From Homarus americanus (Eukaryota; Arthropoda; Malacostraca; Decapoda; Nephropidae): a DNA stretch of 64,000 bases. Under the pieces are notes generated by a model. The model worked only from the letters and a program-made list of their open reading frames with translations, had not been told where the DNA came from and made no database searches. Location: contig NW_024737042.1 in NCBI RefSeq assembly GCF_018991925.1, forward strand, positions 19,716,795 to 19,780,794, written 5' to 3'. Position 1 is the first letter of the stretch, and the number at the start of each line of letters is the position of its first letter. The position numbers and the translations under genes were made by a program. Positions 48,133 to 59,600 of this stretch are shown here, piece after piece.

Positions 48133-50660
48133 AATGCAAAGAAAATGTGTCAGGAATGAAGAGAAGATTGACCATGTGGCAGAAAGGGGCCCTTGATGAT
48201 CTCCTACGCGAGGCAAGAATACTGCAGACGAGTCTAAAATTCATAGGGGATGGAAAACAAATCACTGATGATATTGCCAGAAAGTTTTGTAATAAGATAC
48301 TTGTGGGAAAAGTGTCTTCAGCGGTAAGATCTGTTTCAGGGGAATCTTCCAGTGGTATGCTGCCAATAAACATCCCCCACCAATTGCAGAGGAAGGCATC
48401 AGGTTCTCAGGTGCCTATAACTCTCCAAATGCTGTCATGTTCGAGAAAAATAACAGGAGGGATGGTAGAGAAAAAGCACTGAATGGATACAGACGGAAGG
48501 AGAGTCATCCTCAGCACTGAGAAGTTTGGTGACGAAGCAAGTGATATCTGCAATGCCACCGCCGCTCTTGCAAGAAAGCTAACAACCTCTTGCTGCCATC
48601 ACCTTCATGCTCTGACGGCGTGCCGCCTCATCCCCCCCTGGATAAAAACCCAGGATATAGGCCTATCGGGATGGGGGAAGTGCTGAGACGGATCATTGGA
48701 AAATGCATAATGGTGGTGGTTAATGTTGATGTTAGATCAGCTACAGGGAACCTGCAAGAATGTGCTGGCCACCAGGCTGGGAAGAAGATGTCATTCACGC
48801 CATGAGAAAGATATTCGAGCAGTGCGATTGTGAGGCCGTTCTCAAGTGTCCAAGCTTTACAGTGTAAGTTGAAAACACCTACAGGAACCCATCAGATCTC
48901 TATATAACAAGCCCCAAGGCCCAAAGAGGTAATATCACCATACAGTCATCTGAGGGAACAAAGCAGGTGGACCCTGTCGCCATGGTAATGTATGCACTAG
49001 ACCTATCTGTGATCAGTGGCAAATGCTGATGACCTTACAGGAGCAGAAAAAGTGGAGGACACCAAAAAGTGGTGGGACCTGGTTACATCACGTGGTCCAC
49101 AAATCGGGTACCACCCAAATGCCAGCAAGTCCTTCCTCATTGTGAAACCAGTATACTATGACCGGGCTATAGAGGTGCTCAACGGAAGTGAGGTCAAAAT
49201 AACTAAAGGCGGCCAAAGACACCTAGGTGGGGAAATCGGCACGAATGACTTCAAGAACGAGTACGGAGCCACATGCAGTGTTTGCTGCATTAACCGATGG
49301 AGTCGAACATTGCTGGAATTACCTGATGCGCACTGCCCCTAATATCGAATCCCTCCTCCATCCTTTGGAAGAAGCCATCAGCGTCATTTTTATTCCAACA
49401 TTAGTGAAACACTTAACTTAACCCCGGCAGAAGGTCACTCCTTGCACTACCACCAAGACGGGGAGGAATGGGAATGACCAATCCAGTGGAGCTTGCTGCC
49501 ACCGAACATCAGAACTCAGTCAAGCTTGCGGCAACCCTCACTGAGCACATAATTGCTCAGAATGTAATAAGTGAGGTGGATACCAGCGAATTAAACAAGA
49601 TTCGACAATCCATTACGACAGAATGACAGCACACCCAAGGTAATAAATTGCAACAACTGATGCTGCAAATTGCCAGAGAACTTGAAAAAAAAGTAGCTAT
49701 AGCACAGGAGGTGGGCGCCTCGAACCGGCTAACAACATTACTGATAAGGGCAAAAGGCTTCATTCTTAAAAAGAACAAGAATTCACAGATGCAATTGCCC
49801 TAAGGTATGGTTGGCCAGTAGAAGGTTTGCCCTCCCAATGCATGTGTGGCTCATTCTACAACATTGACCATGCCATGGTGTAAAAGGAGGGGGGCTTCGT
49901 ATGCATGAGACATGGCGAAGTAAGGGATCTCACAGTAAATTTACTGAAGGAAATCTGCCTTGATGTCATGGTGCCCCTCCTTCCATAAGACAGTGAGAAC
50001 CTCCATCACAGGATTTCCAGAACATCTAACAAAGCCCGTGTGGACATCAGCGCTCGAGGATTCTCGTTGCGGGGAGAGCGAGCCTTCTTTGATGTCAGGA
50101 TATTCAACCCGATTGTCGCATGTCACCGTAACGCATCTCTTGAGCTGCATACAAGAAGAACGAGAGCGACAAGAACAAGATTAGGGCATATTAGAAGATA
50201 AATCAGAATGTAGATCAGGGCAGCTTTACTCCCCTGGTGTTCACAACCTCTGGCGGGATGGGACCAAGTGCAAGACGGTTCTACGCAAGATTGGCCGAGG
50301 TGTTGTCGGAGCAGAAGTAGCAGCCCAGAAGCCACGTTGCAGCATGATTGAGATGTCGAATGCCCTTCTCTCTGCTTAGGTCTGCATTGCTTTGCTTCAG
50401 GGGAACGAGATCGTCGGCCCCAAAGCCAACAACAGTCTGATATTGATTATGCGGTAAAAGTCACTAAATGCCACATAGATCTGCGGCTAAACAAACTGAC
50501 CACAACTAGGGTAGATTCTTTTGAATTAGGATATTTAACTTTAAGGTAATAAAATGGCGGCGAGGGTGTGGATATTGGGAAAGGCTGGAGGCCACGTTAA
50601 AAAAGTAACAATAGTAGTAGTAGTAGTAGAAAGTAGAAATAATAGTAGTAGTAGATTTAG
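48133..50660 (+). pseudogene. REL-endonuclease LINE, copy 3 (decayed)
   Basis: This 5'-truncated copy begins at the sequence for KENVSGMKRRLTMWQKGALDDLL (48136), well upstream of the RT core. It contains damaged versions of the RT, knuckle and REL regions (DISARGFSLRGERAFFDVRIF sense near 50040-50105). There are many indels and at least two larger deletions: around 48840, where motif A is lost, and near 49262. It ends with AATGGCGGCGAGGGTGTGG..GGAGGCCACGTTA, A-run, and TAG/AGT tracts at 50613-50660. Confidence 0.88.
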
Positions 50661-50661
50661 A

Positions 50662-51105
50662 TTTAGATTGCTCCCAAGGAGGCTAGTTTATTGGGCACCC
50701 CCTTACATCTTGTGCAAGGTGAAGCACAGAAGCGTTTACAGCGCCCATCTGGGAAGCATGCGGAGTTCATGCTTGCCTTTATGACTCATGCATTAAGGAC
50801 GTAAAAGCCTGAAGGGTCATTGGTTTTGTCAGCAAAATACATAAAGTGACAGAATGATGAGTGTGTGGGGGGAAAATTCCCGGTACGATTTATCTGTTTA
50901 TGGCAATGTGTAACAGGTCCCTAATAATGTCAAGTGCCAGGCCTGTCATTAGGAGGAGGGATATCTGGTCAGGGAGGGAAGAGGTGTTGGTAATGGCTGG
51001 GGACCTGTAGGAGGAGGTCATAGGGCAAGTGAGGATGTAGTGAGAGAGGGTGTGAGAGTCGGTTGACCACAAAGTTTACAAACAGTGCAGCCAGGCTCAG
51101 GGTTG
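50662..51105 (-). pseudogene. RNase H-type LINE, C-terminus and 3' UTR
   Basis: A minus-strand frame (51072-50890) encodes TDSHTLSHYILTCP..., a terminal H..C knuckle remnant as in I-type LINE proteins, and ends ALDIIRDLLHIAINR. The 3' UTR follows and ends AATCTAAATCTAAATCT at the TAG tract of REL-LINE copy 3. The 3' UTR segment 50797-50692 is shared with the SINE at 15858-16213. The insertion separates copy 3 from copy 4 of the REL-LINE array. Confidence 0.72.
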
Positions 51106-52478
51106 CCAGTATTGCTAAAACAGAACCACATGCGGCTTTTGCAGCATTCACCCATGGAGTCAAGCATCGCTGGAATTACCTGATGCGCACTATCCCTGAT
51201 ATTGGACCGATTCTCCGCCCTCTGGAAGAAGCCATCAATGTCGCTTTTATCCCAACACTAGTGAAAAACCTTTACTTAACCCCAGCAAAAAGGTCACTCC
51301 TTGCACTACCACCGAGACTAGGAGGAATGCGATTGACTAATTCAGTGGAGCTTGCCCGTACAGAACATCAGACTTCTGTCAATCTCACGGGAGCTCTCAC
51401 TGAGCACAAAATAGATCAGAATGCAACAAGTCAGGTGGATACCAACGAATTAAATAAGCTCGACGGTCCATTATGAGAGAGCGGCAGAACACCCAAAGTG
51501 ATAAACTGCAGCAGCTGTTGCAACATTTGCCAGAGAACGTGAAAAGAAAAGTAGCTATAGCGCAGGAGGTGGGCGCCTCAAACTGGTTAACAACGTTACC
51601 GATAAGAGCCAAAGGCTTCATCCTTAATAAACAAGAATTCACAGATGCCATTGCTCTAAGGTACGGTAGGCCAGAAGAAGGTTTGCCCTCTCAATGCGTG
51701 TGCGGCTCATCTTATGACATCGACCACGCCATGGTGTGCAAGAAGGGGGGCTTCGTATGCATGAGGCATGACGAAGTAAGGGATCTAACAGCAAATCTAC
51801 TGAGGGAAATCTGTCACGAGGATCATGGTGGAACCGCCCCTCCTTCCATTGAACGGTGAAAACCTTCGTTACAGGACTTCAAACACATCCAACGAAGCCC
51901 GTGTTGAAGTCAGTGGTCGAGGATTCTGGACGCAGGGAGAGCGAGCCTTTTTTGACATAAGATTTATTGATCCCATGGCCGCATGTCACCGCAACCTAGC
52001 TCTTGATGCTGCCCACAGGAGGAACGAGAACGACAAGATAAAAGCAGCTTAACTCCTCTGGTGTTCACAACCTCTGGCGGGATGGACCAAGTGCAAGCTG
52101 CTTCTACGCCAGACTCGCAGAGGTGTTATCTGAACGGAAGCAGCAGCCCAGAAATTATGTTACAGCCTGGTTGAGATGTCGACTGTCCTTCTCTCTGCTT
52201 AGGTCTGTATTGCTTTGCCTCAGGGGAACGAGAGCATCGGCCCCAAAGCTGACAACAGTCGCAGATATCGACTTTGAGACAACAGTTACTGAATGCTGTA
52301 TACATCTGCGGCTCAACTAACTCAACACAGCCAGGGTAGCTACTTATGTATTAGGATAGTTAATTTTAAGGTAATAAAATGGCAGCGAAGGTGAGGCTAT
52401 TGGGTGAGGCTGGAGGCCACGTACAAAAAATTTAGTAGTAGTACTAATAGTAGTAGCAGTAGTAACAAGAGGGTAATC
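51106..52478 (+). pseudogene. REL-endonuclease LINE, copy 4 (5'-truncated)
   Basis: This copy starts at the sequence for ASIAKTEPHAAFAAFTHGVKHRWNYLMRT (about 51106), downstream of the RT active site. It keeps the knuckle CVCGSSYDIDHAMVC (51697-51741) and the REL region ARVEVSGRGFW..RAFFDIRF (51893-51965). There are frameshifts near 51465, 51825 and 52045. It ends with the shared 3' UTR and TAG/AGT tracts at 52431-52470. Confidence 0.9.
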
Positions 52479-53022
52479 TTTGATTGCCTTAAGGAGTTGC
52501 CACCCTGTCTTGCCAGCTAAAAGAGCACTTGAAAGTTGTATATACAAAGCCTAATTCCAGCTCTGTGAGTTGGCGAAAAAACTCTTCAAATTTACCGGAT
52601 GGCAACTGGAACATCATCCCATCAGGTAATCACAGATAACCCACGGATTGTGCTAAATGGGCATAAAAAGGTTATTATTATTGTTATTATTATTATTATT
52701 ATTATTATCATTATTATTATTATTTTTATTATTATTATTATTATTATTAAAAAAACTGATGATAGATGTATGTGAATGTTGCACTAATGGATTGAGAAAG
52801 AAACATATAATATAAATAAGAGGATTGCGTAGGAAATCACGACTGTGTACACAATACAACCACTCAAGAGTTATCTCTTTTGTAATTTTTTATTGTTGAT
52901 GGAAAAGTGGAACTGTTAACGTTGTTACCTGTTTAGATATCTTAGTTGTTGAAGGCAGTAACACCATTATAACATCAACGACTACTAACTGCATAATGTA
53001 TATGAGATTGACTGATGGTACA
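52479..53022. other. Anonymous sequence with (ATT)n tract at 52672-52750
   Basis: The (ATT)n is preceded by GGCATAAAAAGG. The arrangement could be the 3' end of another LINE with an ATT tail (52480-52671), but no coding motif is visible to support that. Confidence 0.45.
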
Positions 53023-54334
53023 TAAAAACATAAGAACATAAGAAAATAAGGAGTCTGCAATAGGCCGGTTGGCCTGTGCATGGCAACTCCTGTCGAGAGT
53101 TACTACCACTCTCTATCATCCATGAATCTATCTAGCCTCCTTTTGAAACTTTCCAGAGTTCCCGCACTTACTACAAAGTTGTTAAGCTTGTTCCACTCGT
53201 CCACCACCCTATTTGTGAACCAGTTTCTTCCTATCTCCCTCCTAAACCTAAACTTATCCAACTTGCATCCGTTGCTCCGAGTCCTATCCTGCTCGGATAT
53301 TATAAGAACTTTATCTATATCCCCTTTATTGATTCCTTTCACCCACTTAAATACTTCTATCATATCTCCCCGCACTCTTCGTCTTTCTAGGAATGCAAGT
53401 TAAGTTTCTTTAACCTATCCTGATATGGAAGGTTTCTAAGTCCCGGAATCATTTTTGTCATTCTTCGCTGCACCGACTCTAGTGAATTTATATCCATTCT
53501 ATAATAGGGGCACCAGAACTGAACCGCATAATCGAGGTGCGGCCTGACTAGCGCAAGATATAGTTGCAATAAGACCTCTGCACTCTTATTACTTACACTT
53601 CTAGATATAAAACCCAATACTCTGTTTGCCTTATTTCGAACATTAACGCACTTCTAGGCCGTTTCTAAAAACTAGGTTCTTTCACAAGTCGACTTCTCTA
53701 GGTTGATGTTGTTAAGGCTGTATACATTACAGTATTTGTTCTTCCATTATTAAGTACGCTGCTCTTGCTGGTGTTGAATTTCATTTGCCATTTTTCAGAC
53801 CACCCCTGCAGTTTATTTAGATCCTCCTGTAATGCATTTGCATCCTGCCCTGAATTAATTTGCAGCCCTATTTTGGTGTCATCCGCAAACTTGCTTATGT
53901 CACTGCTGATCCCAGTATCTAGATCGTTTATGTAGATTATGAACAAGAGTGGGCCTAGTACTGACCCCTGGGGAACCCCACTGGTTACACGGCTCCACTT
54001 AGATTTAACACCATCTACGCTGACCCTCTGCGTTCTATCGGTGAGCCATGATTTTATCCAATTTAAAACTTTCCCCTCGATACCATGAGCCTTAATTTTT
54101 CTCAGAAGCCTCTGAGGCGGTACTCTGTCAAATGCTTTGCTAAACTGTAAGTAAATAACATCGTAATTTTCGTCATTATCTACTACCTCGAAGACTTTCC
54201 TAAAAAACGTTAGCAGATTTGTTAGACAAGATTTTCCCTTTGAAAACCCATGTTGAGAGTCGTAGATTAATTTGCTTTTCTTTAGATGCGATCGGATGCT
54301 ATCTGCTATAATTGATTCAAGAAATTTCCCCACT
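53023..54334 (-). pseudogene. CR1 family B LINE, RT and 3' end (part split by BEL)
   Basis: On the minus strand from 54333: GKFLESIIADSIRSHL, FSKAFDRVPPQRL, GVPQGSVLGPL and FADDTKIG (about 53895), then in other frames the thumb region (RPHLDYAVQFWCPYY, GLRNLPYQDRLKKL). The 3' UTR ends GGCCTATTGCAGACTCC and CTTATGTTCTTATGTTTTATG octamers at 53023. The upstream half of the same copy is at 61186-62045. A large frame of 211 codons is intact; the rest is shifted. Confidence 0.92.
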
Positions 54335-54910
54335 TGTTACCGCCACAGTAAGATAAGCTAGAAAAGAGAGAAAGAGAAGGATAACCATAATAAGATAAAC
54401 TAGGCGAGAGAGAGAGAGAGAGGGGATGAGATAAGAGATATAGTGTTGACAACGAATTTGCTGACCAATCTGCTGAGGTGTTTCAATACGAAAACATATG
54501 GCCCTCGCCTCCGGGCTGAGATTGCCCTCGAGGGTAGTCTACTGATTTCTACAGGACAGACAACACGTTGGTTCAGACCACTAGACCCTAAAACGTGAGT
54601 GATCGTGAAGTATTAGAATCTGCTAAGAAACTCTAAATAACTTTAATAAGTATATTTGTGTACTGCAATTTGATCATATTATACCAATTGTCTCCTGTAT
54701 CAATAGTTATAACATGCGAGTTATATTTAAGATGTTAACAGGCTATGTACTGTATATTGATTGTATTTCATAATATGTGTCCTGAGATAACAGCATTTGT
54801 TATATGAGAAATGTTCTTTAACAGGTTTTGACCGAATTATATGGTAGGCGTCAACGTTGAGGGTTTATTTCTCCAGCAACAAACGAATAACGCTCCTATG
54901 AGCGTTAACA
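54335..54910 (+). repeat. BEL 5' LTR
   Basis: 576 bp, TGTTA...TAACA ends, with a short (GA)n near 54406-54423. Confidence 0.95.
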
Positions 54911-54987
54911 GTCAAAACGTATACGGGAGGACTGTCGAAGGACCAACGCCGGAGTTCAGCGTGGGAGAGCATTGGCTCGCCGATCGC

Positions 54988-55036
54988 CCACCCACCCATA
55001 GTGGGTGGATCATCCACCCACCCACAGTGGGTGGAT
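54988..55036 (+). promoter_or_regulatory. Twin hairpins in the BEL leader
   Basis: Two perfect 7-bp stems with 3-nt loops lie side by side: CCACCCA-TAG-TGGGTGG (54992-55008) and CCACCCA-CAG-TGGGTGG (55018-55034). They sit about 80 bp after the LTR, where retroelement RNAs often carry dimerisation or packaging structures. The role is inferred from position only. I found no convincing primer-binding site at 54911. Confidence 0.55.
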
Positions 55037-55555
55037 CACGTGCGTCGTCAACAGCGAGGCAGTGATAGCGAGTGCTCTGTGTTTGAGTGAAGTGTCTTAA
55101 ATACCTGGACAGTGTCGTAAAGCTTCGGTCTGCGCGTACGGGGCTGTGAGCGTTCATTTCCGAACAGGAAGGCCGGCACCTAGTGAGCTAAGGTTTCAGA
55201 ACACCCGGACAATGTCGTAATGTTTGGTCTGGGCGGACTGGTAGTTAGCGTTCGCTCGGACACGCACGCAAGTGATTATAACTAACAGCTGATCTTCCTA
55301 TACCAGTGACACCACAGTATATCAAACAATGATGATAAGGAACCATGAAGAAATACATAAATGAAAGGGATTTGTGGGTTAAATGTGTTCAACATTCAGG
55401 TTATATGTACATGTATGTATATATGTATATATAAGTATGTGTGTGTGTAATTAAGAAATAACAACGAAGGTTGTGACAAGCCGTAACGTTGTACAAGTAA
55501 GGGCGCCGCAGTAGTGTTTGTGACATCAGTTGTGTAACGAGTCCCTACATTGATT

Positions 55556-56250
55556 GTGGATCTCTGTGGTTGTGTTAGTGTGACATCGTAGCTGGTGTGT
55601 GACATCGCTGTAGTCGTGTTTGTGTGACATCACTCGTGTGTATTGCACATCACGTGTTTGAGGGACATCGCTCGTGTGTGACATCACTGTGGCCATGTTA
55701 GTGTGACATCGTCGCTTGTGCGTGACATCACTGTGGTCGTGTTTGTGTGACATCACTCGTGCGTATTGCACGTCACGTGTTTGAGGGACCGTGTGACATC
55801 ACTGTGGTCGTGTTTGTATGACATCACTCGTGCGTATTGCACGTCACGTGTTTGAGGGACCGTGTGACATCACTGTGGTCGTGTTTGCGTGACATCACTC
55901 GTGCGTATTGCATATCACGTGTTTGAGGGACATCGCTCGTGTGTGACATCACTGTGGCCATGTTAGTGTGACATCGCCGCTCGTGCGTGACATCACTGTG
56001 GTCGTGTTTGTGTGACATCACTCGTGCGTATTGCACGTCACGTGTTTGAGGGACCGTGTGACATCACTGTGGTCGTGTTTGTGTGACATCACTCGTGCGT
56101 ATTGCACGTCACGTGCTTGAGGGACCGTGTGACATCACTGTGGTCGTGTTTGTGTGACATCACTCGTGAACATTGCTCGTCACGTGTTTAGAGGGACTTC
56201 GCTCGTGTGTGACATCACTCGTGCACATGACACGCGTCTGTGTGACATCA
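55556..56250 (+). repeat. BEL internal minisatellite (about 71-bp units)
   Basis: The basic unit is about 71 bp: GTGTGACATCACTGTGGTCG, then GTGTGACATCACTCGTGCGT, then ATTGCACGTCACGTGTTTGA and GGGACC. About seven to nine copies occur, some with an extra segment (ACATCGCTCGTGTGTGACATC, in shortened form ACATCGCTCGTG; CACTGTGGCCATGTTAG) that gives a longer higher-order unit. It occupies the place where gag would normally lie. Short open frames on minus are artefacts. Confidence 0.88.
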
Positions 56251-56328
56251 ACTCCAATTGTGTGATATCTGCGATCGTGGGCACCTGTTACTAAGCGTTA
56301 CTGCATACACTTAACGAGCAATGACAAG

Positions 56329-56628
56329 GTGCAACGGGGCGAAGTTGAGAAGGGAGAACACCAGACTAGCCTCCAAAGGGTGAAGAGAGCTACCACAGGG
56401 GGCGCCTACCAAATAGACATAGCACCTGACCACAAGCGACCTAGAATGAGTCAACGTAAGGCTATTATGCCACCACCGGAATCGGCATTTAGTAGAGCTA
56501 AATCATGGAAGGTCGAAGCCGGTACAAGCACCATGGGGAAAAGAAATCCGCATAAATGGGTCAGGGAAACCATAACCAACAATGGAATTGATGATCGGCG
56601 TGAAGAACCCAACGATTGCGAGTTGTGA
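56329..56628 (+). CDS. Short frame upstream of BEL Pol, possible Gag remnant
   Basis: About 99 codons ending in TGA at 56626-56628; the first in-frame ATG is at about 56446 and a GTG is at 56329. It is basic and polar, with no zinc knuckle and no capsid motif. It is in the same reading frame as Pol, separated only by this stop and ten codons. The stop is followed by CTA, the context known for efficient UGA readthrough. It may be the last piece of a deleted gag-pol polyprotein or a leader peptide. Confidence 0.45.
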   Translation: MQRGEVEKGEHQTSLQRVKRATTGGAYQIDIAPDHKRPRMSQRKAIMPPPESAFSRAKSWKVEAGTSTMGKRNPHKWVRETITNNGIDDRREEPNDCEL

Positions 56629-56661
56629 CTACAAAGTTCCAGCAGAGTCGCACTTCCAATA

Positions 56662-59600
56662 GTGAAAGTCAGGGTGGAAGAAAAGAACCTAGAGGTGAAA
56701 GAAGCAGTAGTCACCGGAGCTCTCTTGGATTCAGGCAGCAACCGATCATATTGCACGCGTAGTCTAGCTTACCGGCTGCAGGCAGAGGGAAGGCCAGTTT
56801 CCCTCTCCATTGGCACAATCATGAAAGAAAGTAATAGTGTAAACACCGAAGAAATCAGTGTGAGAGTGGCTAGCGTAGGAGTCAGAAAGAGCCGATCCAT
56901 CATTATCCCCAAGGTCATCATTGTTGAGAATCTACCGTCTTCCCTGAAATCGTCGGTCGCAGACACCCAAGATGTCATCATGTGGGAACACCTACGAGGT
57001 ACTGCGCTACGCCAAGCACCGAAAAGAGTGGATCTCCTGATAGGTCTAGACGTACCACAAGCACTAGCACCATTAGAAGTAAGAACCGGGAAAGACGGAG
57101 AGCCGTTTGCAATACGCACCTTGCTAGGTTGGACTATAAATGGACCGCTTGGAGTGGCGAGCCGTGATTATGCCGTGATCAACCACTTTGTCAGAATGGC
57201 AACACTAAATTCGGAGACAAATCTGGAAAAACAAGTCAGGCGCTTCTGGGAATGCGACTCAGCCTACAGTAACGATGATCCCGTCTCTGTCGAAGACAAG
57301 AGAGTCCTGACGCAGTGGTCAACGTCAATTACTCAAGTGGACGGACACTACCAACTTCCCATCCCGTTTCGCCATGAAGAACCGGGACTCCCAGACAATA
57401 AGAAACTTGCCGAGCAGCGATTGGCAGGATTGAGAAAACGCCTCCTGAAGAACCCAGGGCTCTCTCAGAAGTATAAAGAAGAGATGAGACGTCTAATCGA
57501 CGAGGGACATGCTGAGCGAGTCCCACGTCAAGAACTCAGTGTTGCACCCGGGAAGACCTGGTATCTCCCACACCACCCTGTGTTGAATCCCAACAAGCCA
57601 GAAAAGGTGAGAATAGTGTTTGATTGTGCAGCCGAATATGAGTCGATGTCGTTGAACAGCCAGGTGATGCAAGGGCCAGACCTTAACAACAAATTGATGG
57701 GAGTCCTCATCAGATTCAGACAAGGAAAGGTGGCACTCATGGCTGATATCGAGGCAATGTTCCACCAAGTGCGAGTAGTACCCGAACATCGAAATGTCTT
57801 ACGATTCTTATGGTGGACGGACGACCAGCTGTCAGGGGCCCCCACCACTTACCGAATGAAAGTACATCTCTTTGGAGGAGTGTGGAGTCCTTCATGCGCC
57901 GGGTATGCGCTACAACGAACATTCCAAGATTACGGGGAAAGTCTCTATGACGACATCAAGAAAGCGAATCGTAACTTCTACGTCGACGATTTGCTTCTCT
58001 CAGTAGATTCGCCGGGAAAGGCAACGATAATTACCCATCGGCTGAGACAGCTGATGAAAAGGGGCGGATTCAGACTTACGAAGTGGGTCTGTAATCACAA
58101 GGAGGTCCTCAAGGCAATTCCACAGACAGAGAAAGCTGTGGGAGTAAAGGAAGTAATTTTGAAAGATGACAGGCTCCCCACTGAACGAGCGTTGGGAATC
58201 TTGTGGGACCTGGAAAAGGACGAACTAGCGGTCCGGGTCCAGATCCCTAAGAAACCGGAGACGAAAAGAGGCCTTCTGAGTATGGTCAGCTCCATATATG
58301 ACCCACTGGGACTCATCGCTCCGAGTGTCATAAGAGCCAAAATCATATTCCAAGATGAGTGTAGACGAGGTGTTGGATGGGATGAACAAATCACTGAACA
58401 AAACAGGGTCGCATGGCAAAGATGGCTGGATGAACTACCTCACCTATCACGAGTTCACGTTCCACGGTGCTACCGACCAGAGGATATGAATCCAGTGACT
58501 ACCGTGCAACTACATCACTTCTGCGACGCCTCCCAACGAGCGTATGGAGCTGTATCGTATCTGAGAACCACGTGTGAAGATGGAACTCACCATATCTCCT
58601 TCGTGTGTGGCAAAGCCAAGCTAGCCCCTCTGAAACAGCAGAACATACCTCGACTTGAGCTCTGCGCGGCAGTACTGGCTGCTAAGGCAGACAAACAACT
58701 ATGGCAAGAGCTTGAATTACATATAGACAGATCAGTGTTCTGGACAGACAGTACGGCAGTCCTTCAATACATACGAAACACCGAAAGACGCTTCCAGTCC
58801 TTCGTGGCCAATCGAGTGGCAACGATACACGAGGACTCCAATGTAGAACAATGGCGCCACGTGACGTCGGCACTGAACCCGGCCGACGACGCTAGTCGTG
58901 GATTACATGGAGCAGAGCTCAACGAGGAGGGCAGGTGGATTCGGGGACCTGCTTTCCTCTTTTTGGAAGAAGACAGTTGGCCAAAGAGTCCATTGAGGAT
59001 TCCAGACCTCACAGACGGAGACCCAGAGGTGAAGAAGGAAACCACGGTGCTGACGGCGAACGTTGACCAGGGGGAGGGTATCCTCGATAAGCTATGGGCC
59101 AGGTACTCATCGTGGCATCGACTTCTGAAGAGCGTAGCGTGGATTAGAAGGTTTATAGAATGGCGGCTTGGGAAGCGAAAGAACAAACATCACCGAAAAA
59201 ATCGGCTCCAGGTCAGCGAATTGGAAGAGGCGAAATTAGCTGTCTTAAGATTTATGCAAAGGAAAGGATTCCCTCGAGAACTAGGAATGTTACTACAGGG
59301 ACAACCCGTGAGAGGTAGCGACATAAGGCGGCTGGAACCTCATCTAGACACAGACGGTCTGATCAGAGTAGGTGGCCGACTGAAGCACGCCGCTCTCCAC
59401 CCAGACCAGGAGAATCCCATACTATTACCAAGGGACAACAGGATCACGAGGCTCATCGTGAGAGAGGTACACTCAACTAGAGCTGGACACTCAGGACGAG
59501 AACACACTCTTGCCATAATACGTGAGACGTACTGGATACCTAAGTGCCGAAAATTACTCGACCGCACAATACGGACGTGTGTGACTTGTCGAAGAAGCAA

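Noticed and set aside
55556..56250. CRISPR-like or satellite array outside the element
   Set aside because: There are no unique spacers, and the array lies between the BEL LTR and Pol, so it belongs to the element.
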